Source: Theropithecus gelada
Lineage: Eukaryota; Chordata; Mammalia; Primates; Cercopithecidae
NCBI RefSeq assembly: GCF_003255815.1
Contig: NC_037686.1
Coordinates: forward strand, 56,021,888 to 56,085,887
Direction of reading: 5' to 3'
Length of the DNA stretch: 64,000 bases
Made by a program: the position numbers and the translations under genes. Below the pieces are notes generated by a model that did no database searches, was not told where the DNA came from, and saw nothing but the letters and a program-made list of their open reading frames with translations. Shown here piece after piece: positions 1 through 9,903 of this stretch. Each line of letters begins with the position of its first letter. The stretch's first letter is position 1.

Positions 1-124
1 GACGCAAATTAAACCAAGAGGGAAATTTCTAGCTGCCACACTAACCAAGAACTGTCGGGTAATAAAAAAAAAAAAAAGTCATCCTAGAAATAAAATTACA
101 TTTCAGGCCTTAACGCTCATTTCT

Positions 125-439
125 TTTCTTTTTTTGTTTTAATTTTTTTTAAAAAAACATACGCTCACTCTGTCACCCAGGCTGAAGTGGAGTGGCACGA
201 TCTTGGCTCATTGCAACCTCCGCCTCCCGGTTTCAAGTGATTCTCATGCCTCAGTCTCCCGAGTAGCTGGGACTACAGGCATGTGCCACCACACCCAGCT
301 TATTTTTGTAGTTTTAGTAGAAACGGGGTTTCACCATGTTGGCCAGGCTGGTCTCAAACTCCTGACCTCAAGTGATCCACCCGCCTCTGCCTCCCAAAAT
401 GCTGGGATTACAGGCATGAGCCACTGTGCCTGGCCTCCT
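125..439 (-). repeat. Alu SINE, nearly full length
   Basis: A T-rich tail at the left is followed by antisense Alu sequence (CTCTGTCACCCAGGCTG ... GTGCCTGGCC). It is bounded by 13-bp direct repeats, AACGCTCATTTCT at 112-124 and AAGGCTCATTTCT at 440-452, with one mismatch. The 85-codon frame inside it is ordinary antisense-Alu reading and not a gene. Confidence 0.95.
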
Positions 440-619
440 AAGGCTCATTTCTATAAATAATACTTCCCCAGAACCCAACTCTAGTAAGTGATAATCATCT
501 CTTAATTAATTCTCTTTTATATATATTATTGTGATGGTCATATTATTGCCCTATATTTGTCTTGATGTTTTGGATTTCAAATGGACAAAGCATCCCATCC
601 TCTCTTGCAATTGAGGCAT

Positions 620-1360
620 CATCCCTTGGCAGGATACAGAAAGACTTGCTGGTAGAATTATGAATCGTCATGCCATTTAGAAAGCAATCTGGAAATGTCT
701 ATTCCAATCTAAAGATCTATTCTTTTCTTAATCAAGTCATCTCATGTCCTGTAAGCACAGGGATGTTTATTACAGCATTATTTGTCATAGCTACATTCAA
801 TAATTCATGCTACAGTCAATCAAGGAATAGTATGCAGTCATGAAAAAACAAAAGAGGGATTTCAACAATCTAACACCATTAAGGGAGAAAAAGAAAGATG
901 CATAAAGGGACATATGATATGATCTGATTTTTATAAAAACAATTACAACATATATCTGTGACTACAAAGCATTTGGCACAATCGTAGAAGCATAAAGTAT
1001 GGAAGGACACAGACAAGGCTGATACCACTGGCAATCTGGAAGAGAGGAATTAGAGTGGAAGGAGGGAAGGGAACGAGAGGAAAAAAAATAAATAAGTGAA
1101 AAATGAAAGAAAGTGTCCATGATAAGAACTACATGGGTGCTCCTGTCTCATTTATGGGAAATCATGTGTGTGAAGGTGACATAAACACATGGTGGTGAGA
1201 TGGTCCCCAAAATATCAACAGCTTTTATTTCAGGGTGGTGAGATTTTTTTTAACAGGGTGAAATGTTTTCAAAAATAATTTTTACTTTATTTTCCTTACA
1301 GGTATTATTGGAAATATGTACCCACATGAATTATTTACATAATCAGAAAAAAATTCATTG
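620..1360 (+). repeat. Ancient L1 (L1M-type) 3' end
   Basis: The order of phrases typical of mammalian L1M 3' ends is visible. 'AGAAAGCAATCTGG' is followed by 'TTATTACAGCATTATTTGT', then a 'GGAATAGTATGCAGTCATG' stretch, and later 'TATGGAAGGACACAG' and 'GGCAATCTGGAAGAG'. It is highly diverged and has no intact reading frame. The limits are approximate and the subfamily cannot be set by eye. Confidence 0.75.
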
Positions 1361-3005
1361 AGAGGGAAATATGAAAAGTCTTATGCCAGGCAATGTATGT
1401 CCCCAGAGGAGACGCAAGCAGGGAGATGAGGTTGTAAAGTTAATTTAGAACCTGACTAGGAAGGTTCTAAGTGCTAGGCAAAGACGGGAGCGTATCAACG
1501 TATTAATAATAGGGCTGTGGTTTTGTTTGTTTGTTTTTGGTGGTGGGTTGTGAGTGATTTTTTTTTTCCTTCTGTTCGCTTTTCTCTGTTTTCCGGATTT
1601 TTCTGCAAAAATCCTATCTTGCTTTTGTAACCAGAACAAAAGTATTATGTAAAAAATAACGCAGTGGAAGTGGAAGTGGACAATCATCGAAGTGATGTTT
1701 TAGGATATTAATCTGCACTGACCCCCAGCAAAGGAAATGAAAATCCATTTATGAATCAGTAACGTCAGGTGAGTCAATAAGGGCCCCAAATAAGAAACAG
1801 TGAACACTGAAAGGAAAATAGGAGGCCTTAAATGTTTTCTGGAAAAAAAAAAAAAGAATTGAGTGAAACTCTGCTTAGGAAGAACTGCTAAGGCTCAGTG
1901 GCCCTCTGTAAAGTTTACACTGATGTCGTAAAAACACACTCAACCAAATGTCAAAGCTGGTTGATAGGATCCAAAAATTACAGAGAACTATAATTGCTTT
2001 AGAGACTGGCTTATTTTTACCATCAAGTCCTTAAGTACAGCTACATCTTGGAACCCACATCAAGGAAAGGTACAATACCAAGGGAAAAGACAGTAGAAGT
2101 GGTAGAAAATACAGACGTGGAAGACAATGTGCTAAGATGATATGAAAAGTCTTCCTCTGCACAGGACAGATGTGCATCACTGAAAGCACTGCCTCAAAGA
2201 AACACTGGGATTTTGTACAAATAAAAAGATTCCAATGTGATTCTGGCTTGATTCATTTTGCAGTGTAGTCAACATAACAAATCTACAATCCATGTTAGGA
2301 TAAATTAATTTAAGAGTTTCTATTCAATTGTGGTTTGCCTTCTTCTAACAGTTGACACATTCTGAGAACTGCCTTTTGTTAGACACATTCAGGGGGAGGA
2401 TGGTGGCATCACGTTGAAGAAGGCGGCAGCAGGAGGCTTCCAAAAGAACCTCCCAGTTTCAAGATTCTCTGACTCAAGATGAGACGCCATGCCAACCACC
2501 AGATTTTATGCTTTCTCTCTCTCAGATGCTCCAACTGAGGTAGTTTACTAAATAAACTGTGTTTATGTTCTCTAGCGTTCCTGAAGCAGATGTAATATAA
2601 CTGAAGGCAAACAATTTTAGTAATGCAATTCATGCATTGCCATCTAAACACCACGTCATCATGAAACTGAAATGTTTACCAAATAATCTAAGCCCAAGAC
2701 AAAGAAACCGAAAGGCATTCTGAAAGGCAAAGTACCAGCCAGTACTTCCAATAAAAGAATTTATTGAGAGTTATCCTGGAGTGGCTTGTCAGAAAAAGTC
2801 AATGTAACTTGGTTTCTAATCACAAAAAGGACTGTCTTGCTGTTATTCCCAATGGTCAGGAAAAAAATGAGGAGAAATTGAGTTGGTTTTCATAGAGTAG
2901 TAGGGTTTTCCTAACAAGAGTTTCAGGATAGGCTGGTCAGAAGGTAAGCAATGTTCTCCTTCCAATGATCCCCAATAGTTCACCCACATTTCCCCAAAGC
3001 GTCCA
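1361..3005. other. Unique sequence, no gene seen
   Basis: I see no recognisable repeat family or coding exon here. The 1540-1690 part is pyrimidine-rich and may be another eroded LINE tail. Open frames of 60-80 codons on the minus strand (1445-1687, 2409-2654, 2843-3028) have no recognisable composition and are within chance expectation. Confidence 0.5.
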
Positions 3006-3009
3006 ATCT

Positions 3010-3485
3010 TGTCTTGACAACCTGGCAAGTGCTGACCACCAGATGACAGTCCTTCTCCTTATGATCCTGTGAAATAAAAGTGACTATCCTTTGAGTTCAG
3101 TCTCAGCTTTTCCACTAACTGGCCACATGTCTGTGGACAAGTGGCTTCATCAGTGTTGAGCTTCAGTTTCCTTAAGTAAAATGCTAAGGTTAGACAAAGT
3201 GATCTTTAGAAACCTTTTGATCTCTGGCAATCCATGACCCTTTACAATCAATTCCAGGTTTTGTTTACTATGTTCTAGGTTTAACACAAAATCAGACATG
3301 AGTGTTCACTTTTAGCAAAATGGCAAACAACTGGTTGGTCCTACGGGTTCATTTGTACTACAAAGATGTGAAATTCCAAAGAAAATGTCACAGAGTTGAG
3401 TTCAGAAAAATAGAAGAATGAAAAAAAGGAAAGAAGGGAGGGATAGAGGGAGGGATAGAAAGATAGGCCCGAGAACATGCAGAAA
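3010..3485. repeat. Local duplication, copy A (contains a MIR)
   Basis: This segment matches 7467-7928 over about 470 bp, and its middle also matches 9320-9405. It begins near 'GTCTTGACAACCTGGCAAGTGC' and ends in a purine-rich 'GGGAGGGATAGAGGGAGGG' stretch. A MIR-like core ('CTTCAGTTTCCTTAAGTAAAATG', then 'AGACAAAGTGATCTTTAG') lies at about 3105-3220. Similarity continues well past the MIR on both sides, which argues for a duplicated genomic block rather than two independent MIR insertions. Confidence 0.85.
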
Positions 3486-3880
3486 CCGCCTCCAAGGTCA
3501 GTCAGCATCCTTCTCTTTCTCTGCATGGGTGGTGTGTTTGCTTCTGTCTTCCTTCTTGCCTTCACAGCTTCTACTCCCATAATTCTCAGCAGGGCCTTTT
3601 CATCAACACAATTCTCTCTCTTTCTTCAAATGTGGCTCAAGCTCATGTCTTTTCTGTCTGACACCAGCAAGTTCTGATCTTCTATTCTTTCTGAGTCCTG
3701 TCTTGGTGTGCCAACTAACTAACAAGCAAGGCTATTGGTAGGAACAGCCCAGGAACAATGCCCACTGGATCTCCTAACACCCTCAATGTCTCTCCCTATT
3801 AGGGTACAGTAGGGAAGTAGAGAAGGGAAAAGCTCCTTCTTCCCTTTCTTTTTTTTTTTCTTTTGTTCCTTCCCTTTTTC
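3486..3880. other. Unique sequence, no gene seen
   Basis: Pyrimidine-leaning sequence with no recognised repeat. It ends in a T-rich and C-rich run at about 3836-3880, next to the MIR-like fragment. Confidence 0.45.
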
Positions 3881-3881
3881 T

Positions 3882-4000
3882 TTCAATTTGATGTTTACTG
3901 AATATTTTCTTTATGCAAAGCACTGTTCAAAGTTCTTTCACATATTATTTCATCTTATCTCTCCACAAACCCCCCTGGAAATCCAGAGTCTTGGCCAATC
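3882..4000 (+). repeat. MIR-like SINE fragment
   Basis: 'GATGTTTACTGAATATTTTC...ATGCAAAGCACTGTTC' followed by 'TTCACATATTATTTCATC' follows the MIRb order of 'tttattgagcacctactatg', 'caggcactgttc' and 'acatattatctcatt'. The element breaks off where the minisatellite begins, so the tandem array may have expanded inside or beside it. Confidence 0.6.
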
Positions 4001-4030
4001 AAATTCTGATCCTCTCTGTGTCTCTCCACC

Positions 4031-5265
4031 ACCATCCACTCATCCCCATCCTCCACTCATCCCCCTCCACTCATCCCATCCTCCACTCATCCCCATCCAC
4101 TCATCCCATCTTCCACTCATCCCCATCTAATCATCCCATCCTCTACTCATCTCCATCCTCCATTCATTCCCATCCTCCATTCATCCCAATCCTCCACTCA
4201 TCCCCATCCTCCCTCATCCCCATCCACTCATCCCATCCTCCATTCATCCCCATCCTCCACTCACCCATCCCATCCTCCACTCATCCCCATTCACCCATCC
4301 CATCCTCCACTCATCCCCATCCAATCATCCCATCTTCCACTCATCTCCATCCTCCACTCATTCCCATCCTCCACTCATCCCAATCCCCCACTCATCCCAA
4401 TCCCCCACTCATCTCCATCCTCCACTCATCCCATCTTCCACTCATCCCATCCTCCACTCATGCCCCTCCACTCATCCCATCCTCCACTCATCCCATCCTC
4501 CACTCATCCCCATTCACCCATCCCATCCTCCACTCATCCCCATCCACTCATCCCATCCTCCTCTCACCCCAATCCTTGTCATCCCCATCCACTTATCCCA
4601 TCCTCCACTCATCCCATCCTCCACTCATCCCAATCCCCCACTCATCTCCATCCTCCACTCATCCCATCTTCCACTCATCCCATCCTCCACTCATGCCCCT
4701 CCACTCATCCCATCCTCCACTCATCCCATCCTCCACTCATCCCCATTCACCCATCCCATCCTCCACTCATCCCCATCCACTCATCCCATCCTCCACTCAT
4801 CCCCATCCTCCCTCATCCCCATTCACCCATCCCATCCTCCACTCATCCTCATCCACTCGTCCCATCCTCCACTCATCCCCATCCTGCACTCATCCCCATT
4901 CACCCATCCTATCCTCCACTCATCCCCATCCACTCATCCCATCCTCCTCTCACCCCAATCCTTGTCATCCCCATCCACTTATCCCATCCTCCACTCATCC
5001 CATCCTCCACTCATCCCATCCTCTACTCATCCCCATCCTCCACTCATCCCATCCTCCACTCATTCCATCCTCCAATCATCCCCATCCACTCATCCCCATC
5101 CTCCACTCATCCCCATCCTTCAATCATCCCCATCCCCCTCCACTTATCTCATCCTCCACTCATCCCCATCCATTCATCCCCATCCTCCACTCATCCCCAT
5201 CCATTCATCCCCATCCTCCACTCATCCCCATCCACTCATCCCCCTTCACTCATCCCCATCCACTC
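4031..5265. repeat. Minisatellite, 13-17 bp unit, about 1.2 kb
   Basis: This is a tandem array of variants of ATCCTCCACTCATCCC (16 bp) with longer (extra C) and shorter (TCC missing) forms. The plus strand is almost pure C, T and A, and I count six G residues in 1235 bases. Blocks recur at higher order: the 'CAATCCCCCACTCATCTCC' block and the 'ATGCCCCTCCACTC' block both repeat at an offset of 233 bp, and the 'AATCCTTGTCATCCCC' block repeats at 386 bp. TAA, TAG and TGA hardly occur in such sequence, so several plus-strand frames stay open (one of 473 codons at 3913-5334). Those frames are by-products of composition, not genes. Confidence 0.98.
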
Positions 5266-5289
5266 TGTCCCTTGGGGTTGTGTTTGGTT

Positions 5290-5880
5290 GTTCTCTCCAC
5301 CTTGGCCCTTCCTTCAATCAACTGCCAATTCTGAATCTCATTTCTGGCTCCTTTTTCTTCTCCTGCCTTTATATCTCTCCTGAACACCAAAGCCTGTTCT
5401 TAACCGGTCTCCCTGCAACCAGGTTCTCATTCTAAAGCATGAGTTGATTGATATCACTGCACTCATCCAACACTTTATGTGACTCCATTTTCTACATAAC
5501 ATAACCTGAGTTCTGTCATTTGACATTAAAGGACTTCTACCTTCCCCAACCCAACATCATTAAATCTTATCTTCTGAACATACCAGGCTTTTTCTGATTC
5601 TCCAAATATGCCATGCAATTTTACTCTTGCAGGTTTTTGTTTGTGCTGTTCCTACCATGCGGAACAGCCTTCTCTCACCTCAGTCCAAGAGAAAAATCTT
5701 ATTTTTCAAACCTAGCTCAAGTGCTACCTCATTCCTCCAAGTCAAAAGTGATTGTCCTTTCTCCTGAACTCTCTAAATTTTAGGGTTTATGGTTCCAAAG
5801 TTGCCTGTAGGTCATAAAGTTCTGGAGGGCAGGGATCATCTCCATTTTTCTTTGCATTCCAACACCATGTATCTACCACA
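5290..5880 (+). repeat. L2 LINE 3' region
   Basis: The order of L2 3'-end phrases is present. 'GCTCAAGTGCTACCTCATTCC' is followed by 'GTGATTGTCCTTTCTCC', then 'CTGGAGGGCAGGGATCATCTCC' and 'TTTGCATTCCAACACCATG'. It is diverged and lacks an open frame. A 5'-truncated Alu has inserted at its right end. Confidence 0.75.
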
Positions 5881-5890
5881 GCAGCACTTT

Positions 5891-6014
5891 TTTTTTTTTT
5901 TTTTTTTTTTGAGACGGAGTCTCGCTCTGTCGCCCAGGGTGAATACAGTGGCGCAATCTCAGCTCACTGCAACCTCTGCCTCCCGGGTTCAAGCGATTCT
6001 CCTGCCTCAGCCAA
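5891..6014 (-). repeat. 5'-truncated Alu (right-arm end only)
   Basis: A poly(T) run and 'GAGACGGAGTCTCGCTCTGTCG' start an antisense Alu that stops after about 100 bp at 'CCTGCCTCAGCC'. Target duplications 'CACAGCAGCACTTTTT' flank it at about 5877-5892 and 6017-6032. The duplications show that the short form is the original truncated insertion, not a later deletion. Confidence 0.93.
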
Positions 6015-6029
6015 CTCACAGCAGCACTT

Positions 6030-7465
6030 TTTAAGCGTAAGCAGAAACGAAGTTGCTAACTCTGATAATTAATTTACCAGTCACCATTGTCTTCCAAGTG
6101 TGCCTTTGAATTTAACATCTACAAGCATTGATGAAGGGCCTACTATGTACAAAGCACTCTGGCAGGAGATGCGGAGGCAAGTGAGCTCAGGAGCAATGAT
6201 GTTTATAATGAGCCATTTTAAAGACCTACCACACCTCACTATGCTAGGCCACCGAATATACCATTACCATGAACACACAGTCCAGTTTGGGGATCATCAA
6301 TCTTTCACAAGCCTGCTTTCCTCACTGAATATACTAGCGGTAAAATCCATATGTTTCAAAGTGCATCCAAGAAAAGTAGGCTCAGAACTCCAGAAACTGG
6401 GGCCTCTATTTTCTTCCAGAAGACAGAGTGGTCCATAAAGAAGAATGAAGGCATTTGTTACTCAGCAGTTCTAATCTTCAAATCTACAATCTAGTTTAGC
6501 TTCAGTTATAATGAGCATTTGGAACCATGGAAGTAGCTGAGAAAACAAGAATGTCTGGAAAAACTAAAAATTTTATGACCGTAAAGTTGGGCTCGTGGAT
6601 GAAAACGTTTGTAAGTGATGCTAATTTTTTGTTGGAAAGACTGGTATCAAGAGCAGCTGTGTAAATACTTCTGAAGAGCTCAAGGTGATCTAGAACATAA
6701 GGTGACCATCTGTCCCAGCATGTTAGGGAAAGTCCCAATTTACACCTGCTGTCCCTGCACAATTATTATCATTGCACCCTTTCACTCTGAAAACTGTTCC
6801 AGCTTGAATGAAAAATTTTACAACCACTGTATCAATGCTATTGTCAGACACCAGTAATTTCTCCATACAACACTGGTGGTTTGCATAGGTCTACCAGGGA
6901 GCAGAGAAATGGGGCAGAATCCAGGCTTCCTGATACCAAACTCAGGCTCTATCTCAACATACTTCCTCTAGGTTTTTTCATCATCACCTCATCCACAGGA
7001 AAACTCTTTGGAAAATGGTAAAGATATAAAAGTCATAGTTTCTGCAAGCTAGCACTTACAATCTTGGGGAGATAAAGCACATACATATTCAACAATTAAA
7101 GAGGATCAGATGAATTCATTATATGGTGCTAAAGACATGGTTCAAATGACAATTTCAAAAGGAGCTAGAAAAGGTGAAAAAACCCTTTAAGAGCTTCAGA
7201 CTGCAGGGAAGATTTCTGGTAAGTGATGGATCCTGAAAGAGGTCTGCAAGAAGAAAAAAAAAAGGCATTTTTCTTTGAAAAAATAAAGGTAGAAAAACAA
7301 ACAAAACTGGCACAGGAATAAGCCACTTATATAATTCTCCAAGCATTATTACTCTCTATTCAAGGAGAGAAAAACAAAACAGCAAGTCAAGGCAAACACA
7401 AATGGTATATGTGGCTTTTCCAAACTGTCTCAGTGACTTAAGGCTCAATAAGCATCGGATCTTGG
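6030..7465. other. Mostly unique, with faint ancient repeats
   Basis: At 6105-6175 'GAAGGGCCTACTATGTACAAAGCACTCTGG' resembles a MIR-like or LINE-like segment. At 6700-6830 'AAGGTGACCATCTGTCCCAGC' and 'TTTCACTCTGAAAACTGTTCC' resemble an old non-autonomous DNA transposon that I cannot name. No gene is supported. The open frame at 6100-6438 (112 codons) starts within the repeat-like part and has no recognisable features. Confidence 0.4.
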
Positions 7466-7466
7466 T

Positions 7467-7928
7467 GTCTTGACAGCCTGGCAAGTGCCAATTGCCAGAT
7501 GTTCCTCCTTGTGATGCTGTGAGATAACAGTGACCACCCTTTGAGTTCAGTCCCACCTTTTCCACTAACTGGCCACGTGTCTGTGGGCAAGTGGTTTTAT
7601 CACTGTTGAGCCTCAGTTTCCTTAAGTAAAACGCTAGGGTTGGACAAAGTGATCTTTAAATGCCTTTTGATCTCTGGCAATCCATGACCCTTTACAACCA
7701 ATTCCAGCTTTGTTTAGTATGTTCTAGGTTTAACACAAAATTAGATGTGAGTGTTCATTTTCAGCAAAATGGCAAACAACAGGTTAATTCTATGGGTCCC
7801 TTCCCACTACAAGGATGTGAAATTCCCAAGAAAATATCACAGAGTTTGGGGGGAAGAAAGGGAAAAAAGGAAGGAAAAGGGGGATAGAGGGAGGGAGAGA
7901 AACAGCGGCCCCAGAAATAAAGAGAAAC
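7467..7928. repeat. Local duplication, copy B (contains a MIR)
   Basis: This is the partner of 3010-3485, displaced by about 4.45 kb in the same orientation. It reads 'GTCTTGACAGCCTGGCAAGTGCC' at the left. The shared core 'CCTTTTGATCTCTGGCAATC' starts at 7663, and the copy ends in the purine-rich 'GGGATAGAGGGAGGGAGAG'. In the core (7650-7735) it is closer to copy C than to copy A, sharing 'ACAACCAATTCC' and 'TTTGTTTAGTATG'. Confidence 0.85.
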
Positions 7929-8412
7929 ATTGAAGCCAGAGCTCTTATGAAAGGCTGACTCCACAGTGCCCAAGGAAGTTTTAGACTCTCGCAAATGCCC
8001 CTGAAGCCCTGGGAATAGCGGTGAGATTATAATGCCCATGCAGGGATATGACCTTGGTCTGGCATGAGGTAGTGGGGCCAGAACTGAGCCCCCTTCCTAA
8101 ATCTCAAAGCCTCAAAAAGGGGGATTAAAGCACTCTGCCCACTGGCTCAGAGATAAAGGGCAGAAAATTCCCTTGTATCCCTAGCTCAGGACACCTTTGG
8201 GAAATCAGAACCTTAAGCACAAACCACTTTCAGTTGTAATATTAGAATTTATACTACCTGTGTATCTGAGTAGGGGAATCCCATGACGACAAATTAATAC
8301 AAACACAGTTCTAGGATCATTGAAAGTCCTTAGATCTCCAGAAAAGACAAACATATGTCCACTATGTAGAAACAATTCACAACTCAAGACTCACAAGATT
8401 CCTATAGAAAAG
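7929..8412. other. Unique sequence, no gene seen
   Basis: No recognised repeat or coding feature. Open frames of 60-92 codons overlap on both strands, which is not what a real exon would show. Confidence 0.45.
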
Positions 8413-8697
8413 AGGCCGGTGTGGTGGCACATGCCTATAATCCCAGCATTTTTGGAGGCTGAGGCAGGCGGATCATTTGAGGTCAGGAGTTCGAAACCTG
8501 CCTGGCCAACAAGGCGAAATCCCATTTTGATACAAAAATTAGCCAGGCATAGTGGCACGTGCCTGTAGTTTCAGCTACTAGGGAGACTGAGGCAGGAGTA
8601 ATACCTGAACCTGGGAGGCAGAGGTTTCAGTGAGCTGAGATCGCGCCACTGCACTCCAACCTGGGCAACCAATTGAGACTCCACCTCAAAAAAAAAA
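8413..8697 (+). repeat. Alu SINE, diverged
   Basis: 'GGCCGGTGTGGTGGCACATGCC' begins a forward Alu. It runs through 'GAGGTCAGGAGTTCG' and 'GCACTCCAACCTGGGC' to an A-rich tail that continues directly into a long purine microsatellite. It is diverged enough to be an older AluS or AluJ copy. Target duplications are not clear. Confidence 0.93.
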
Positions 8698-8720
8698 AAA
8701 AGAAAAAAAGAAAAAGGAAA

Positions 8721-8795
<75 letters not shown>

Positions 8796-8835
8796 AGGAA
8801 GGAAGGGAAGGAAGGGAGAAAGAAAGGGAAAGAAA
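8688..8835. repeat. Purine-only microsatellite grown from an Alu tail
   Basis: The tract is 148 consecutive A or G bases on the plus strand. It runs from poly(A) into (GAAA)n with about ten units, then (GA)n, then GGAA/GGGA units. The complementary strand is all pyrimidine, so an uninterrupted mirror-like homopurine tract is present. Frames across it are spurious. Confidence 0.97.
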
Positions 8836-8934
8836 TCTCTGAAGTTGAACTGCCAATACCACCGCCCAACACACACACAAATAAACTGCCATGAGGGGCA
8901 CTGATAAAGGGGGAAAAAAAAACACTTTAAATCC

Positions 8935-9320
8935 TAAGAACTGGAAAAATACAACAATCTCAAATGCAGTACAAAATAAGATTGTTTAAAAATATTATAG
9001 TGATAAAAGAAAGACTAAAAGCCACAAGGAGAAAATTAGGATTACATGAAAAAGAAGAGACTAAGCAGATTAGAAAAAGTAACATAGAACTCCTAGTAAT
9101 CACTCAATGGAAAGGTTAGACAATAGAGTAACACAAAACAGGCCATCAGCGAACAGGAAGACAGCTTTGAGAAAATTAAACCAAAATGTAACACAGGACT
9201 TCCAAGCAAAAATGGAGAATTGAACACACTGTATCTAATAAGGCTTTCACCTGAAATGTCACTGTAACTAGGGAAGATGACCTTTTAAAAGACATAAACC
9301 CACCAGGAGAATAGGAGAGG
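8935..9320 (+). repeat. HAL1/L1M-like LINE segment
   Basis: Segments such as 'AAAAAGTAACATAGAACTCC', 'GACAATAGAGTAACACAAAAC', 'GAACAGGAAGACAGCTTTGAG' and 'CCAAAATGTAACACAG' follow the ORF1 region of ancient L1 and HAL1 elements. The reading frame is broken. It is interrupted at 9320 by duplication copy C. Confidence 0.6.
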
Positions 9321-9405
9321 AGATTTTAAACACCTTTTGATCTCTGGCAATCCATGACCCTTTACAACCAATTCCAGGTTTGTTTAGTATGTTGTAGGTT
9401 TAACA
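9320..9405. repeat. Local duplication, copy C (short)
   Basis: About 85 bp matches the middle of copies A and B: 'CCTTTTGATCTCTGGCAATC', 'CATGACCCTTTACAACCAAT', 'TTCCAGGTTTGTTTAGTATG', 'GTAGGTTTAACA'. The match starts and stops abruptly inside LINE-like sequence. It is too short to be the whole block and looks like a small copied piece. Confidence 0.85.
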
Positions 9406-9616
9406 AGTAACAAGATTTTAGAAATAACAGTAATAAGATTTTAGAAGATGGAAAGCAGATGGACAAGCCATGATAGAATTAACAAAGGAAGCTGAATCCT
9501 CGGTGAGGAGCAGGAAAGTTAGGAACAGCCAGTGGTTCCTCCAAAGGCTCAGGAACGGATAGCACCGGTGACCTGGAACTGTGAGGAAGGGAGACGAGTC
9601 ACTAAAATAAGAATGG
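9406..9616 (+). repeat. HAL1/L1M-like LINE segment
   Basis: 'AAGATTTTAGAAGATGGAAAGCAGATGG' and 'GAAGCTGAATCCTCGGTGAGG' look like ancient LINE sequence that resumes after the Alu at 9903. The Alu target duplication 'AAGAATGGG' lies at its right edge. Confidence 0.5.
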
Positions 9617-9894
9617 GGCAGGGCGCGGTGGCTCACGCCTGTAATCCCAGCACCTTGGGAAGCTGAGGCGGGCAGATCACGAGGTCAGGAGATCAAGACC
9701 ATCCTGGCTAACTAACAAAAAATTAGCAGAGCGTGGTGGTGGGCGCCTGTAGTCCCAGCTACTCGGGAGGCTGAGGCACAGAAATGGCGTGAAGCTGGGA
9801 GGAGGAGCTTGCAGTGAGCCGAGATCGTGCCACTGCACTCCAGCCTGGGCGACAAAGTGAGACACTGTTAAAAAAAAAAAAAAAGAAGAAGAAG
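9617..9894 (+). repeat. AluY-like SINE with internal deletion
   Basis: 'GGCAGGGCGCGGTGGCTCACG' starts a forward Alu with AluY-type features ('TCACGAGGTCAGGAGATC'). About 30 bp normally found after 'CATCCTGGCTAAC' is missing. The tail is poly(A) followed by (GAA)n. Target duplications 'AAGAATGGG' are at 9609-9617 and 9895-9903. Confidence 0.93.
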
Positions 9895-9903
9895 AAGAAT
9901 GGG

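Noticed and set aside
203..460. Frames reading like 'LPSSWDYR' and 'SASQSAGITGVSHC', seen here and at many other positions
   Set aside because: These are the standard antisense translations of Alu elements, not proteins.
4031..5265. CRISPR array
   Set aside because: Repeats are contiguous and variable without unique spacers, and the DNA is vertebrate. It is a minisatellite.
3913..5334. 473-codon plus-strand open frame, rich in H, P, S and I
   Set aside because: It is a reading of the minisatellite. Several frames are open at once because the units contain almost no stop trinucleotides. No start context, domain or conservation evidence.
8571..8925. Several Phe/Leu/Ser- or Lys/Glu-rich frames on both strands
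   Set aside because: They read the Alu tail and the purine microsatellite.
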